NCBI RefSeq assembly: GCF_048544455.1 | Contig: NC_133526.1 | Span: 9,564,001-9,628,000, forward strand | Source: Silene latifolia | Taxonomy: Eukaryota > Streptophyta > Magnoliopsida > Caryophyllales > Caryophyllaceae | Length of the DNA: 64,000 bases | Reading direction: 5' to 3' | Translations under genes and position numbers: made by a program | Notes under the pieces: generated by a model | Database searches by the model: none | Seen by the model: only the letters and a program-made list of their open reading frames with translations | Told to the model about the DNA's origin: nothing | Part shown: positions 37,310 to 48,241 of the stretch, one piece after another | How the letters are laid out: every line of letters starts with the position of its first letter | Position numbering within the stretch: the stretch's first letter is position 1

Positions 37310-37823
37310 TTTTATGTTTATTTTTACGAATTACCACCTTAAATATCACTTAACCCTAAAAGTTACCACCAAATATTCATTATGCTAACGGTTTTTGTAA
37401 ATCCCGATCTATATACTCATATTACGACTTAAACTTATGTAATATGCCTAAACTACCCTTCCCAACTAATAATTACACTACCCACCCATCAACAATAAAT
37501 CACGTACACTAGACCAACTGCCTCTTATTCGGCGTTCTTTACATCCTCAACAACCGTTAGCAATTTCCAAAGGTTCGTTTGTGAATTTATACATACTCTT
37601 GAGTATATTTTAACTCCGTAAAATTGAAGTTCTCAAGTTGTAGTTGTCAATTTCAAAATTCTAGGGTTTGAGGTTTTTATGTCAATTGTCAATTTGAATA
37701 TACTCGTATTTGTTATCCTTTTCAATATACAGAAGGTCTCCCTACAGTTGACCATTTTGGCCATATGTGACCATTGTATATCATGGTCAGATGCGACTAT
37801 TTTTCTGAAGCCTTCGTACGAAA
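37310..37823. other. Upstream region of the F-box gene
   Basis: AT-rich, no ORF of note. It begins with sequence flanking the solo LTR insertion and probably contains the promoter and 5' UTR of the F-box gene, possibly with a 5' UTR intron. No convincing TATA box was singled out. Confidence 0.4.
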
Positions 37824-39246
37824 ATGGTTCTCTTAAATGAGGATTATTCCCGTGAATTAACCCTATTATTTATATACCAAAAACAGTATCGACCAATGCA
37901 CAAGTATGAGGAGGAGGGGGCCAAGAAGAGGAAAAGGCAGCAAACTGAATCATTTGACAGGTGCTATCACTGGGATGAATTACCAAATGGGCCATTGATA
38001 GAAATCGCAGGACGGCTGTCGAATTTTGACGATCTCCAGGTGATGTACCTTGTCTGCAGTCGTTGGAATTCTGTGTTACGGGAATCCCAGTGCAAATTCC
38101 TTGATGGTGGCCGTGCTGGGTGTTGCGGTCCTCAAGTTCCATGGCTGATGATGGCGGAGCAGGAATCTTTTGAAAGAAAAGGCAAAGGCAAGGCAATGCG
38201 GCTATTTATCTACAGCTTGTCTTTTCAAAGCGTCCGACAATTGGTCACAAGATTGCCTCCCATCAAGGAAAATTTTTCCAACTGTCGGTTATTTTCTTCA
38301 CATGGCTGGGTCTTGGTGGTTAGGACTACGGGATCGACGATGACTATGTGTCTTTACAATCCCTTTTGCAGTCCATCATCTCACAATTATATTCCACTTC
38401 CACGGCTTGATACATTGTCAAGTTCTGTGTCGAGATTCACATTGTCTGCATGCCCTTGCACCAAAAGGTACCTTAATTAGCTTCTCTTTTTCGTCTTTCG
38501 TCTTAAAGTTTGATTAATTTTGTATATGCAGTTATACGGTTATGATTGTATATGCCTCCAATAAAATTGGATTATGGAAGCCAGGCGACAAGGTTTGGAC
38601 CCTTGTTGACCATTCTCTTCTTTCGGGTGTATTTATTCTAGATGTCATCTTCTATCGGGGTTACTATTATGTGTTGGATCAATTAAAACACATATTCAGG
38701 CTTTCTGGCAGTGACAATAATGAACTTAAGTGGGAGAGACTACCTAGTCTCTTTGATGGGATCAATGATGGAAGCGGTCATCGGTACCTTTGGAAGGCTT
38801 ATTTTGTAGTTGGGGATGAAGAAAAATTGTTGGTGGTTGTCAGATTGTGTCTTTACCCTAAAACACAACCTCTTTTTGAACTTCCTCACGATTATTTGAC
38901 CGCTGGATTTCGTGTTGTGGAGATACTTGTGTCCCCAAAGCGGTTTGATAATCGTGTCAAGGACGTCAACAGCTTGGGCACCACATCCTTGTTTGTAGGG
39001 CGTAATCAGGCCTTTGCTATAGACGTGCCAAAAGCTAACAATCCTTCTGCTTCGGGTTATTATGGGTGCAAGCCTAATTGCATCTACTTCACTGATGACC
39101 GTTTATATATTCTCACCACTGCAAAGTTCGGCAAAGGCAAAGACATGGGCGTCTATAATATGGAAGACGGTAGCATTGACCGCCATTTTCAGGGACTGTC
39201 CCTCCAAGATCATTCTCCCATGCTGTGGGTTGAGCCTCATTTGTAG
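37824..39246 (+). CDS. F-box protein with DUF295 (SKIP23-like)
   Basis: Two exons, 37824-38467 and 38532-39246, joined by a 64-bp intron (GTACCTT...TATATGCAG), in phase, giving 452 residues. The F-box lies at about residues 50-85 (WDELPNGPLIEIAGRL, then VCSRWNSVL), after a basic stretch KKRKRQ. The C-terminal half is the DUF295 beta-propeller-like region, ending NMEDGSIDRHFQGLS and LWVEPHL, a typical family end. F-box proteins bind Skp1 and present substrates to SCF ubiquitin ligases; the target is unknown. The first ATG (37824) is used, but the ATG at about 37894 (MHKYEEEG) is equally likely, as the first 24 residues look non-conserved. No stop or frameshift interrupts the exons, so it is probably functional. 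It lies between a solo LTR and a SINE. Confidence 0.85.
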
Positions 39247-39497
39247 GGTGATGGCTATTTATCAGTCTGTCATTTAGTTTATTTAAGTTATTTATCTTTG
39301 CAATCAAATTTGATTATGTTTTCAAGTAATTAACATGGATCACAAGTTGCTAAATCTTCTAGAGGTGCTCACGGCCATCGTCCTTGCAGGCTAAATAAGC
39401 CCTGCTATCAACTTATTTTTAGAAATTTTGTAAGTTCGACCCGCTTAAATAAGCCTTACTGCCAACTTACTTTTAGAAATTTTGTAGGTTTAACCCG

Positions 39498-40196
39498 TTT
39501 TTTTATTTTTTGATGACGAGGGGGTTGAGTCCCCTCAGGCTCATAAATTTCCGCACCATCACATGGACCATTTAAGCCACCCTAGGTAGCACGGACACTT
39601 CTCCTAATCAGCCGTCTCGTGTCCGACACCGTGTCGGACACCGACACTCCTCGGACACACGTCGAAACGTGTCAGACACCTATAAAGCCGTGTCTAACTT
39701 TCTACATTTATTCGGGCACGTGTCCGACGCGTGTCCATGATATTTCGGCCGTGTCCGACGCGTGTCCATGACATTTGGACATCATTTGGGGTGAATGATG
39801 TTCTTTACGCGTGAAATGAGCTATCGAAAGAGATTGATTAAAAGATTCGTTTGGATGGTAAATGAAAATGAGTTATAATCAACGGCAAGTTTTAGCTTCA
39901 CTTATTTAAATAAAATATCAAATACTTTTATAAAAATAAAATCGAACGTTTATAATTATAAAATATATATTTTATTAAATTTAAATAACGTGTCCCGTGT
40001 CCTAAATTTCAAGGGATGCCGTGTCACGTGTCACGTGTCCGTGTCCGTTTTGGTGCTACCTAGAAGCCACCCTCTTCGGGGATTACAGTGGCCAAGTGAT
40101 CATCGCCCCAGCTGGTAGTCGAACCCGGGCCTCTCAACTCCTGCATTTCTGCAAGCTTCAAGATTTAACCCGGCTACCACTGGACTAACATCACTT
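39498..40196 (-). mobile_element. tRNA-type SINE (minus strand), split by a MITE
   Basis: On the minus strand it has a pol III A-box-like TAGTCCAGTGGTAGC near 40180-40194 and a B box GGGTTCGACTACC near 40115-40128. The body ends CCCCTCGTCATCAAAAAATA with a poly-A tail. Flanks GGTTTAACCCG (about 39488) and GGTTCAACCCG (about 40197) look like a target duplication with one change. Without the 481-bp MITE it is about 210 bp, a normal SINE length. Confidence 0.75.
39583..40063. mobile_element. Mutator-type MITE inside the SINE
   Basis: Ends TAGGTAGCAC and GTGCTACCTAG are inverted. They are flanked by a 9-bp duplication, AAGCCACCC (39574-39582, 40064-40072), the length made by Mutator-like transposases. 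Both arms are rich in GTGTCCG/CGGACAC units (CGTGTCCGACGCGTGTCC repeated at about 39720 and 39755); the centre is AT-rich. No ORF. Confidence 0.85.
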
Positions 40197-40207
40197 GGTT
40201 CAACCCG

Positions 40208-42383
40208 CTTGTTCGTTTAGCGTAAAAATCAACTTGAGTCGGGCCCGTGTTGGGCCCAAGGCAATGTAAAATCTTAGTGTCCGGAAAGTTTGCAGATTCG
40301 AATTTCGATAGCTAACGAAATTTCAGTAGCTAATCCCTAGGGAAATTATAAGTTGAATAAGAGGGAGTAGTATAAAACGATACTAAGATAAAGTGCAATT
40401 ACAGTGTTTTGCATTATTTATTTCGAGTTTTATTAACAAATGAGTTAAAATAGAGAGAGAATGAAGATATAAATACTATAAATAGTGAGATATATTTTCA
40501 TTTCAAATACAAACTAAAATCCCACAAACATAGGATAAATTTGAAACAAACTTATCATATTCCAATTTTCATATTTCCATCCCTTTTTCTCTTCCTCCAT
40601 CTTATTTCTTCCCTTTTCCTTTATGTTTTTATTTTTGCAAACAAAGTGTAAGTAAGTTACATGACTTGAATAAGATCAATATCAATCAATTCAATATAAA
40701 CTACTTGTAGTCATCAAAACCCTCTTTTGTCATTCCCCATTTCTATCATTTCTATCATTTTCTTCCTTATTCGATTTTCCCGTTCCAATATTGTTTTTTC
40801 CCCCGTTATATAAAACGTACAAAAGTTATGCGTTTATATACATGATACTTCAGAGGTATCGAGACTATATTTATAGTATGTTTACGTTTTTCATTTCTAC
40901 CTTTTCAAATATTGTTCACCTATTGATATCTACTTTTATTCTTTAATTGTGGTAGAAACGATCAAAATACCCATCACCATCAGCCCGACACGACCCAACC
41001 CATTTTTTTGAAGGGCATGGGCCTTTTATCTTGGCCCAAAAAGCCCAAAGTATTTTTGGGCTAGGTTTGGGCAAAGCATTTGGCCCGAACCAATCCATTT
41101 TAATTAATTACGAAATAATTTTTTTTCACAAATTGTTATATAAGGCGGTCTCATGATATGAGACCAGCCCCTTAACTAATAGGCCTAAAAAATCAATTAA
41201 TTGAAAATTCATTGGTTTTCTAACTCCATTCCAAAATGCTCCAACCAAATATTAAAATGGATTAAATCCATTCCAATCCATTACAATCAAAGATATACAT
41301 ACTTCTAGTTTTGGTTCAATTAGTCACGTATAAAACATGCGATTATCATTTTCTCTACACCCCCACAATCAAAGATATACATATATACTCTTCACAAATT
41401 ATAAGATATCAACTCTAAACTTGTTGAATAAATTTTATAAAATAAGTTGAACGTCTTCCCCCACATGTTGTCACGTCACATATTAGTGACAAACATAATC
41501 GTTCAAACAAAATATACACATTATTCATTCATTCATCATCTCAACTTTTAGATATCACATAATCATTGACAAATAATATTCTCTATAATCTACTTTTATG
41601 AAGCTTTGACAAATAATCATTTTCAATTTTTTGTCACACATATCCAAGATACTATATCAATTTAAAACAAAATATTTAACCCCTATATTTGGTTCATTAC
41701 TAAAATATCAATTTTAGTTTATCTCATAATCAAAACTAAATAATCAATCCAAATGTGTGAAATATTTTGCTTGATAAACATATTGTACACATATCAATAT
41801 CTTGGTCACTCAATCATTCTAGCTACTTGTCATTCAAAATCTTGGAACAATTTCATTCACATAATCTCGAAATCAATTATCAAGTAATTTTATCAAGATT
41901 ATAGACATTACCAAATAAATTAGTAGCTTAAACATATGAACGGTTAAGGCATATATAATTTGACCAAATCTTCATATTTATCATCATAAATAGTTTAAAG
42001 GAAAGTCTCGAGAACATACCTTAACCATAAGAATGGAATTGAGTAATAAAATTATAGATAATACCATTCTTGTATAAGTTTTCGTAAAAACTTTCAGCAT
42101 ACTACCATGACATTGATGTCCATTTTAAGGAAGCTAAATGATAGAATCTGCTCACGGCTTCAACTACAAAGTTGTAGCCTTTCTTCTTAGCTTTTCAACG
42201 CCATATTACACGCCTCAAACAATGGTCTAGAGACCGAGTTATGGCCAAAACACCGACGTATTGTCTCACTCTCTACGAGCTGATGTGAATCTTCTAGATG
42301 AAAATAAATATTTTCTCCAACCAAATGATTCTCAATGACGAGATCACAACAACAATAATAGTGACAAAATTTCGTTTCACAAT
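40208..42383. other. AT-rich intergenic spacer
   Basis: No gene found. A GGCCC/CCCGA-rich patch at 40975-41100 resembles the one at 60640-60800. A short hairpin GGCGGTCTCATGATATGAGACC lies at about 41144 and recurs in kind at 60940 and 62525. The minus ORF at 42187-42402 has no recognisable domain. Confidence 0.45.
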
Positions 42384-42854
42384 TGTTGGAAATATATGTC
42401 ACTGTAGGGGCGAAGATATATTGAGAGAATATATGTTGTGTCGTGGTATGAAGGCCACTGAATGAGAAACGAAATCGCCCCGACTACGATACAAATCGGA
42501 ATGGGCGTCGTCCCCCAAGGTCACACAACACACCTAAAATTTTGTACTCAACTATTAGAGTTGGAACTCATATGGTATGCTCAAAATTATCATAGAGAAG
42601 GTAATAAAGATATATGGAGATGTGTATTTCTCAAATGATTACACTTCTCTATTTATAGTGGTTAATTAACACCATAAACACAAAGTTAGTGGCCTAACCA
42701 CCACCATGAACATGGGCCAAAAACATGGAGTTAATGGCTCTAATCATGCAAGTAGTGGAGAAAGTGTAGATATTTTCTTACGAGGAAAATGGAAAGCTTC
42801 TCTATGATGTAATGTATTTAGACAACATTACTAGCCTTTGCATTACTTCCAACA
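42384..42854. mobile_element. LTR-like unit TGTTGGAA...TTCCAACA
   Basis: 471 bp beginning TGTTGGAAATATATGTC and ending TTACTTCCAACA, so with 8-bp inverted LTR-type ends. A TATA-like TCTATTTATAG lies near 42650. No target duplication or primer site is visible beside it. Possibly an old solo LTR of a copia family. Confidence 0.45.
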
Positions 42855-42896
42855 CCGGTCAACCGGCAACCACGCACCTCGCCAATGTCTGCTCCA

Positions 42897-43301
42897 TCCC
42901 CCTACTACTAAGAGAATAAAAATTCTCTTAGTTTTCCCTCCAAAAAGCATCTCTTGTAAAATTTTCTTTCATCACATTATTATCTTTTCAATGAATATAT
43001 TCTTATAAATAAACTCTAATTTTTTAAATAAATTCATAATTATGATTTTTTCATTAAAATAATATTAAATTGATATTAAATTATAAAGTATAAGTTGCTA
43101 AAATTTTCAGTAATGCAATAATTATTACTGTAGAGAATAACTTGACACATTCTTACTATTAGCTTCGTGACAAAAAAACATTCACTAGAAAAAATTCACA
43201 ACTTAAATAAATTTTTTTATTACTTTTCCATTTCAATTTTTTTGTTTCATATCAAATACAACTGATAAATATTAATGAGGTGCAAATTTTAAAAGTATAA
43301 A
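42897..43301 (+). mobile_element. Helitron 5' part (copy A)
   Basis: After an A, starts TCCCCCTACTACTAAGAG, then a perfect short hairpin AGAGAATAAAAATTCTCT. The same opening occurs at 43302 and 63003. Internal TTCGTGACAAAAAAAC matches TTTTGTGACGAAAAAAG of copy B. No 3' hairpin-CTAA is seen before copy B begins, so copy A is truncated or was entered by copy B. Confidence 0.65.
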
Positions 43302-43365
43302 TCCGCCTATATACTAAGAGAATACTACTTCTCTAAATTTTTTCCTCCAAAGTGCTCAAACTTAT

Positions 43366-43972
43366 TGTTCCGGGTGTAATTCCGGAGCAGGATTTGTTAC
43401 CACGTAGGCTTGGTGAATGACGTCTTCGCTTGACTCTTCCTTTCGGCCTCTCCTGAAACAATGAACAAACTGAGGGCTCGGCTTGGTACCGAGCGTACTC
43501 ACTCCGACGCTCAAGTCAGTAAACTTAAAGAGATTAAGTTGTGTGTTACTTGGCAAAGTATATTGTAGAGAAATAAGGGAGTTTATACCAGATTTATAGT
43601 GAGTATTAGGGTGAATTGTGGATTATTGGATCGTTTTCTCAATGAGGATTGAGGAGTATTTATAGACTTTCACCTTTTGTCACGTAGTGGCCAAGTGGCC
43701 AAGTGGCAGAGTAGGTGGAAAGATCGTTCTACCCTCGGCCGAGGGACCCATAGCAGTGGGCCGGCCCGGTTGACTCCATGCCGAGGGGACTTGGATGTGA
43801 GTGCGCGGATATGTCTCCCGGTTGGCTGGTTGCCTAACCGAGACCCAGTGACAGCCGACAGTCGCTCGGCTGCGTTTAGCCAGGGCCGTCTAATACGTTG
43901 ACTTCTTTGTGGATATCTTTGACCTTGCTCAATATGTTGACTCGGTCGGCGGTGCGAGAATATGCCCCATCA
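43366..43972 (-). repeat. 3' LTR of the Retand-like element
   Basis: 607 bp, TGTTCCGGGTG...ATGCCCCATCA on +. Contains the palindrome CCCTCGGCCGAGGG (about 43733) and a minus-strand TATAAATA near 43656-43663. Adjoined inside by CTGGGGACAAAT (minus), the likely polypurine tract. Small indels separate it from the other LTR. Confidence 0.92.
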
Positions 43973-44243
43973 ATTTGTCCCCAGCGTAGTCTATGTCGTG
44001 GTATGGACCTTCGATGAGTGTTGAGCGTATTCTCGCAAGTTGAATTTCTTCCCGCTTCTTCTTCCTCGGCTTGGTTCTCGCTCAGTCATCATATCCCCCT
44101 CCACATGGATGTGTAATGAGACATTAAATGTGAAAAAGAAAATGGCGCCGGCCGAGACCGAGGGTTGAGAGTGCCGTGTGCTTTTGATTGCCCGGCGTCT
44201 TTGCCAAGCTTGGTTGAACAATGGCCGTTTGGCAAGTAGATAC

Positions 44244-44362
44244 CAAGGAGCGTGTTGAAGAAGATACGTCGATTGGCATTCTGTCAAGGAGCGTGTTGAA
44301 GAAGATACGTCGATTGGCATTCTGTCAAGGAGCGTGTTGAAGAAGATACGTCGATTGGCATC
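44244..44362 (+). repeat. Three-copy 41-bp tandem repeat upstream of the reverse-gene TATA box
   Basis: Units begin CAAGGAGCGTGTTGAAGAAG at 44244, 44285 and 44326 and are almost identical; the last is short by a few bases. They end about 90 bp before the TATA box at 44454, a position suited to an upstream control region. ATTGG (inverted CCAAT) occurs in each unit and again at about 44397 and 44428. Confidence 0.85.
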
Positions 44363-44453
44363 TCGTGGGCGCATGCTTGACACGTGGCTCGGTGTTGATT
44401 GGTTGACGCTTCATGGGCTTTGCCCTGATTGGTCCGTTTCATGGGCTTTGCTC

Positions 44454-44461
44454 TATAAATA
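44454..44461 (+). promoter_or_regulatory. TATA box of the reverse-strand gene in the Retand-like element
   Basis: TATAAATA in the context GCTCTATAAATAGAGC, followed about 30 bases later by a pyrimidine-rich TTCATTTTCTC likely start region and 183 bases later by the first ATG (44637). It drives transcription on +, against the retrotransposon's own genes. Confidence 0.65.
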
Positions 44462-44636
44462 GAGCAGTTAGCCCCTGATTTTTGCCACCAAAAATTCATT
44501 TTCTCAAAAAAAAATTTCCCTCTCTTAGTTTTTTCGAAGAAATTTCTCTCTAGCCTTCAAAGCGTTACTCGGCGTAGCACTTTTCCAAGGTAATCAAACA
44601 AAATTTTCAACTTTTATTTGTTAAGTAATTGTTGTC

Positions 44637-47194
44637 ATGTCTTCTGCGATGTCGGACCCAAAGATTTCTGCGCAGGGGGGCGAACCGTCGCATCCTGATG
44701 AGCGGGAGCCACTTGCCGTCACCCCGATAAGGTTCGGGGCCCCAGTCTCCTTCTCCCGAAATTGATGAGAGATATTTGGAGGGTATTGATGATGAGGATG
44801 ATGAGGCGACCCCTTCTCCGCCGTAGAGAGGCCGCTTGTTTCGTGTCACGGTGATGCACCTCGATCGATCTCCCGATCGTGCACGGACGAATAAGTTCGC
44901 TAGCATTGCTCCGGTTACGAACTTTTTGAACACCATTACTCCTTCGGCGGGGGTATAGAATTGTTATCCCTGAGGAGGGTCAGGCCGTCTGTTGCCCTCC
45001 CGAAGGTTGTATCGGCGTATACATCAGACACCTGGAGTATGGGCTCCGGTTTCCTCTGAATGAATACGTTGCTGCCATTATTAAAGCCATGAATGTCGCC
45101 GTGGCCCAACTGCATCCGTTGGCCATCAGGACGATTGTTGGTTTTGTATGGTTGTGTCTTTTCAAAGGGGAGGCCCCAATGGTGAACCTCTTTCGCCGGC
45201 TCCACCACCTTCGGGGGACTACCCTAGGCGGCCCGGTGGTACGATGCTCTGACCGAGCGGGTTATATCACCGTCTCTAAGCTTACTTCTTGCAAGGACAG
45301 GAAGGGGCGGTGGGTATACGTTGAGGTTCCGGAGGACTATCCGCTGCCCTGCTTCCAGGGACCGCGTCAATTTGCGGTGCGAGAATCAAGGGGAGCATGA
45401 CAGATACGTCTCCCGGACTAAGCTTAAGATGGACGCCTCGGAGGTCTATCTTAATGAGGACGAAAAGCGGGCAATGAGGCTGTTTGAGGCTGAGAAGGAT
45501 GGCACGCCGAAGGGATGGATGCCCCCGACGCAGATCGTTCTTCAGGATGAGCTGCTCTGCCACGTCGGCCTCATACCGGCCCTCGAACAGGGTGAGTGGG
45601 GTCGGTGTGAGGCCCATCTTTGTTTTTTATGTTTCTGTATTTTGAATTTTGGTTTATTTCCTTTACTTAACTCTTGCTTCGTTTCTTCTGCAGACCGATT
45701 TGGCCCGGAACTGTCTGTCTCCGTCCTCGAGAGGTTGGGACTTGACGAGAACGGGAGAGTTGTTGAGCTGCATCCTAAGGCCGGACCACGTGATCGCAAA
45801 CCGGCTCCTCACGAACTTATGGAGCAGTAGTTGAAGGCATTGGATGTGACGGCGGCTCAGGCGCGGATTGCCGGTAACGTGCCGCGCCGGAGATCAAAGA
45901 CAACGTCTGCGGCGGCAACGGCGTCAACCCTAGCTCAATCTTCAGTCCCTGTGGTCCAAAAGGAGCAGGAGGTGGTGGTCGTCGATGTTGAAGAGGCGGT
46001 CACCGTTGCAGAAGGTCCTCCTTCTTCAAACAAGAGAAAAGAGTCCGAGCTCGCCGTGCTGGCTGTTATTCGAGGCCGGGAAAGGAAAGGGACCACCACC
46101 CTCCAATCAAGAAGGCCAAGGCTGGTACGGATCTAACCTATGGCTCGGATTTAGCGAGTTCATTAGGCATTCCCGATGACGGACTTTCGACATGTCAATG
46201 AATGTTGACATGGATGCTTTGTCGTGGTTTTTGTAGATCGGCCACGTCACCGTCGCTCTTCTTCGAACGGCAAATGGAGAAGCGGCACATGCGGAAGGGT
46301 GATCGAATGCTACCGTCGACTCCTCGTCCTCGAAGCCTTCCCCGCCCGGTTGCGGCGGAGGGTGCAAGGTTGTCCAAGAGGGTGGCGAAGTGGATCGACA
46401 TAGCCGCGCTCACATTATGGAGCAAGAGAAGCTCATGGTGAGGCGGCTCCTGGCTCGAACAGCTTAGGCTTGAGCTTGCGCTTCTAAGCAAGAGGCCGAG
46501 AAGGCGAAGAAGGACTTCCAGGCCGCCGAAAATGATTTCCTCGCTGAGCGAAAGCTCAGGGAGGACGCTGAGAAGGCGGTCCTAGCCGAGAGAGCCAAGC
46601 TTGAGGCTGCGTTGGCTGACGCCGCTAAGCTGCGGGAGGAGAGAGAGAAACTTCAGGGCGGTTACGATGCTGTGGTTGAGCAGAGGGCCAAATGGAAGTC
46701 CCTGCATCTGACCGAGGCGAAGGAGCACAGGAACACAAAGGCCATCCTTGCTCAGAGGGAGAAGGACATTGAGACGCTCCAAACTGTCATCATCCCTAAC
46801 ATGTGTGCCCGACGGGACCAGGCCAAGATGCCACCAGGGAAGTAATCAAAGAGCTCTTTCCTAAAGACCCCTTCCCGTGGCAGGATTTTGACCGGCTTCT
46901 TGATGAGAAGGCGGCTGCTGCGGAGGCAAAGGCTGCGGAGAAGGCAGAGGCGGCAAAGGCCGCTGAGGAGGCTGAGGTCAAGGCGGCCCATTCTGAAAAG
47001 GTGAAGGCGGCCAGGGAGGAAGCTGAGAGGGCAAAGGCAGGTGAAGCTGCCAAGTCGGCTTCTGGGTCGCCCACTGATGGTGATGTTTATTCGCTGCCGG
47101 TGGCGAGCAGAAACAAGCATAGGGAGACGGGCGGTCGTCACCAGACTCACCTGGCCCTTCGGATAGCTTCAGCTGTTCGGGGGCCAACTTTTGA
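44637..47194 (+). pseudogene. Additional ORF in reverse orientation (putative gypsy-type transposon family, PF04195-like), broken
   Basis: Starts MSSAMSDPKIS at 44637. A domain at about 44940-45580 reads PPEGCIGVYIRHLEYGL, NEYVAAIIKAMNVAVAQLHP, IVGFVWLCLF and WVYVEVPEDYPLP, which I recognise as the putative gypsy-type transposon domain (Transposase_28, PF04195). An intron at 45592-45693 (GGTGAGT...TTCTGCAG, T-rich on +) joins LIPALEQ to DRFGPELSVSVLERLGL in frame. The C-terminal part is a long alanine/glutamate/lysine coiled coil (46440-47080). The likely stop is TGA at 47192-47194. Frame changes near 44740, 44950 and 45380 and a TAG at 44824 break it. Tat elements are known to carry such antisense extra ORFs; their function is unknown. 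Confidence 0.75.
45592..45693 (+). other. Spliceable intron of the reverse gene
   Basis: 102 bp with donor CAG/GGTGAGT and acceptor TTCTTCTGCAG, strongly T-rich and A/T-rich on + while the flanking ORF is GC-rich. Removing it keeps the frame and the coding character. On the minus strand it has no splice logic, so the unit is a + strand gene. Confidence 0.8.
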
Positions 47195-47355
47195 GCCTTC
47201 TCTCCCTGCCATCCTTTTGGCGCTTCATTGTCTCAATGTGATAATTTTTGTTGTTCCTTCTTCTCTTTTTTTTGTAAAACTTTGGTAGGTTGAGTTTAGG
47301 CTATCCTTATTGGGACGGCCGTCGACTTCGTTTTGTATCACCTGTAAACATTTTT

Positions 47356-47361
47356 AATAAA
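47356..47361 (+). terminator. AATAAA polyadenylation signal of the reverse gene
   Basis: AATAAA follows the likely stop codon by about 160 bases, in T-rich sequence, before the GC-rich tandem array. Position and context suit the + strand unit. Confidence 0.5.
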
Positions 47362-47376
47362 GTTTGTTTATTTGCC

Positions 47377-48005
47377 CTCGGCTTGGCCGGGGCTTTGATC
47401 ACAATCCTTCATTCAGTTGTCTTCTTTCGTTATTAATTGAGCGCTTTTTTTTCGTTTTTACCTTCGGCTTGGCCGAGGCAGTTAGAATGCGTATCTCAAC
47501 TGTACTTAACGTTTTTAAACATGTTGGCATGTCGGTCGCTTCCTCCTTCACTCTCGGTCTGGCCGAGGCGTCAGATTTGCGCTTCCCAACCGCCATTGTG
47601 AACATGTTAGCGTATCGATCGTTGTGTCCCCGTCACTCCCGGCTTTGGCCGAGGCAATCGAGGTTACGGCTCGACAGAGTTCGTATCTGTAGACATGTTG
47701 ATCGCTTCCTCTTTCACTCTCGGTCTGGCCGAGGCGTCAGATTTGCATTTCTCAACCGTACTTATACGTTCCTAAGCATGTTGGTCGCTTTCGCGAGTAT
47801 CAACTGCTATTGGCAAATCGCGTTTCCCTCGTCACTCCCGGCTTTGGCCGAGGCAACCGAGTTTACGTTTCGACTGCTTTCCGTATCTATAGACATATTG
47901 ATCGCTTCCTCTGCCGCTCCCGAATTGGCGGGCGATCAGTTGCGTCTCAACAGTGCTTATACGCTTTTATACTTCGGTAGTGATTGCGCCGGCTTTGGCG
48001 CGGCG
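47377..48005. repeat. Tandem array of ~85-bp units with a GGCCGAGGC core
   Basis: Diverged units centred on CGGCTTGGCCGAGGC-type boxes at about 47377, 47462, 47551, 47635, 47717, 47836, 47917 and 47990, mostly 81-89 bp apart with one step of about 119 bp. The linkers share ACATGTTG and TCGCTTCC(T/C) motifs. It lies between the ends of integrase (minus) and the reverse gene (+). Retand was originally defined by an amplified tandem repeat in such a position. The 235-codon + ORF is a reading of the array. Confidence 0.75.
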
Positions 48006-48241
48006 TCTACTTTGGTAGTGACTTCGGAGGGGACAAACATTTTGATGGAAAACTTGGATCACTTTTCATAAGGTATAATCACACGTTGGGGTGTCCACAA
48101 CGGTCTCGGACACCTCCGCCGCTATATGAAATATTTCCTTAGGTTGTCTGTGTTCCAGTGGCTCTTTAGAAGCACTCCCTCCATGTCTGTTAGCCGGTAT
48201 GTCCCCGGCCTCATTTCTTCAACCACTTTGTAGGGTCCTTC

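Noticed and set aside
42187-42402. Cysteine/histidine-containing minus ORF as a possible zinc protein
   Set aside because: Isolated, no conserved spacing of the Cys/His residues, in AT-rich spacer; probably chance.
47364-48071. 235-codon + strand ORF
   Set aside because: It reads straight through the diverged ~85-bp tandem array, its units repeat the same peptide motifs, and it lies after the AATAAA of the reverse gene.
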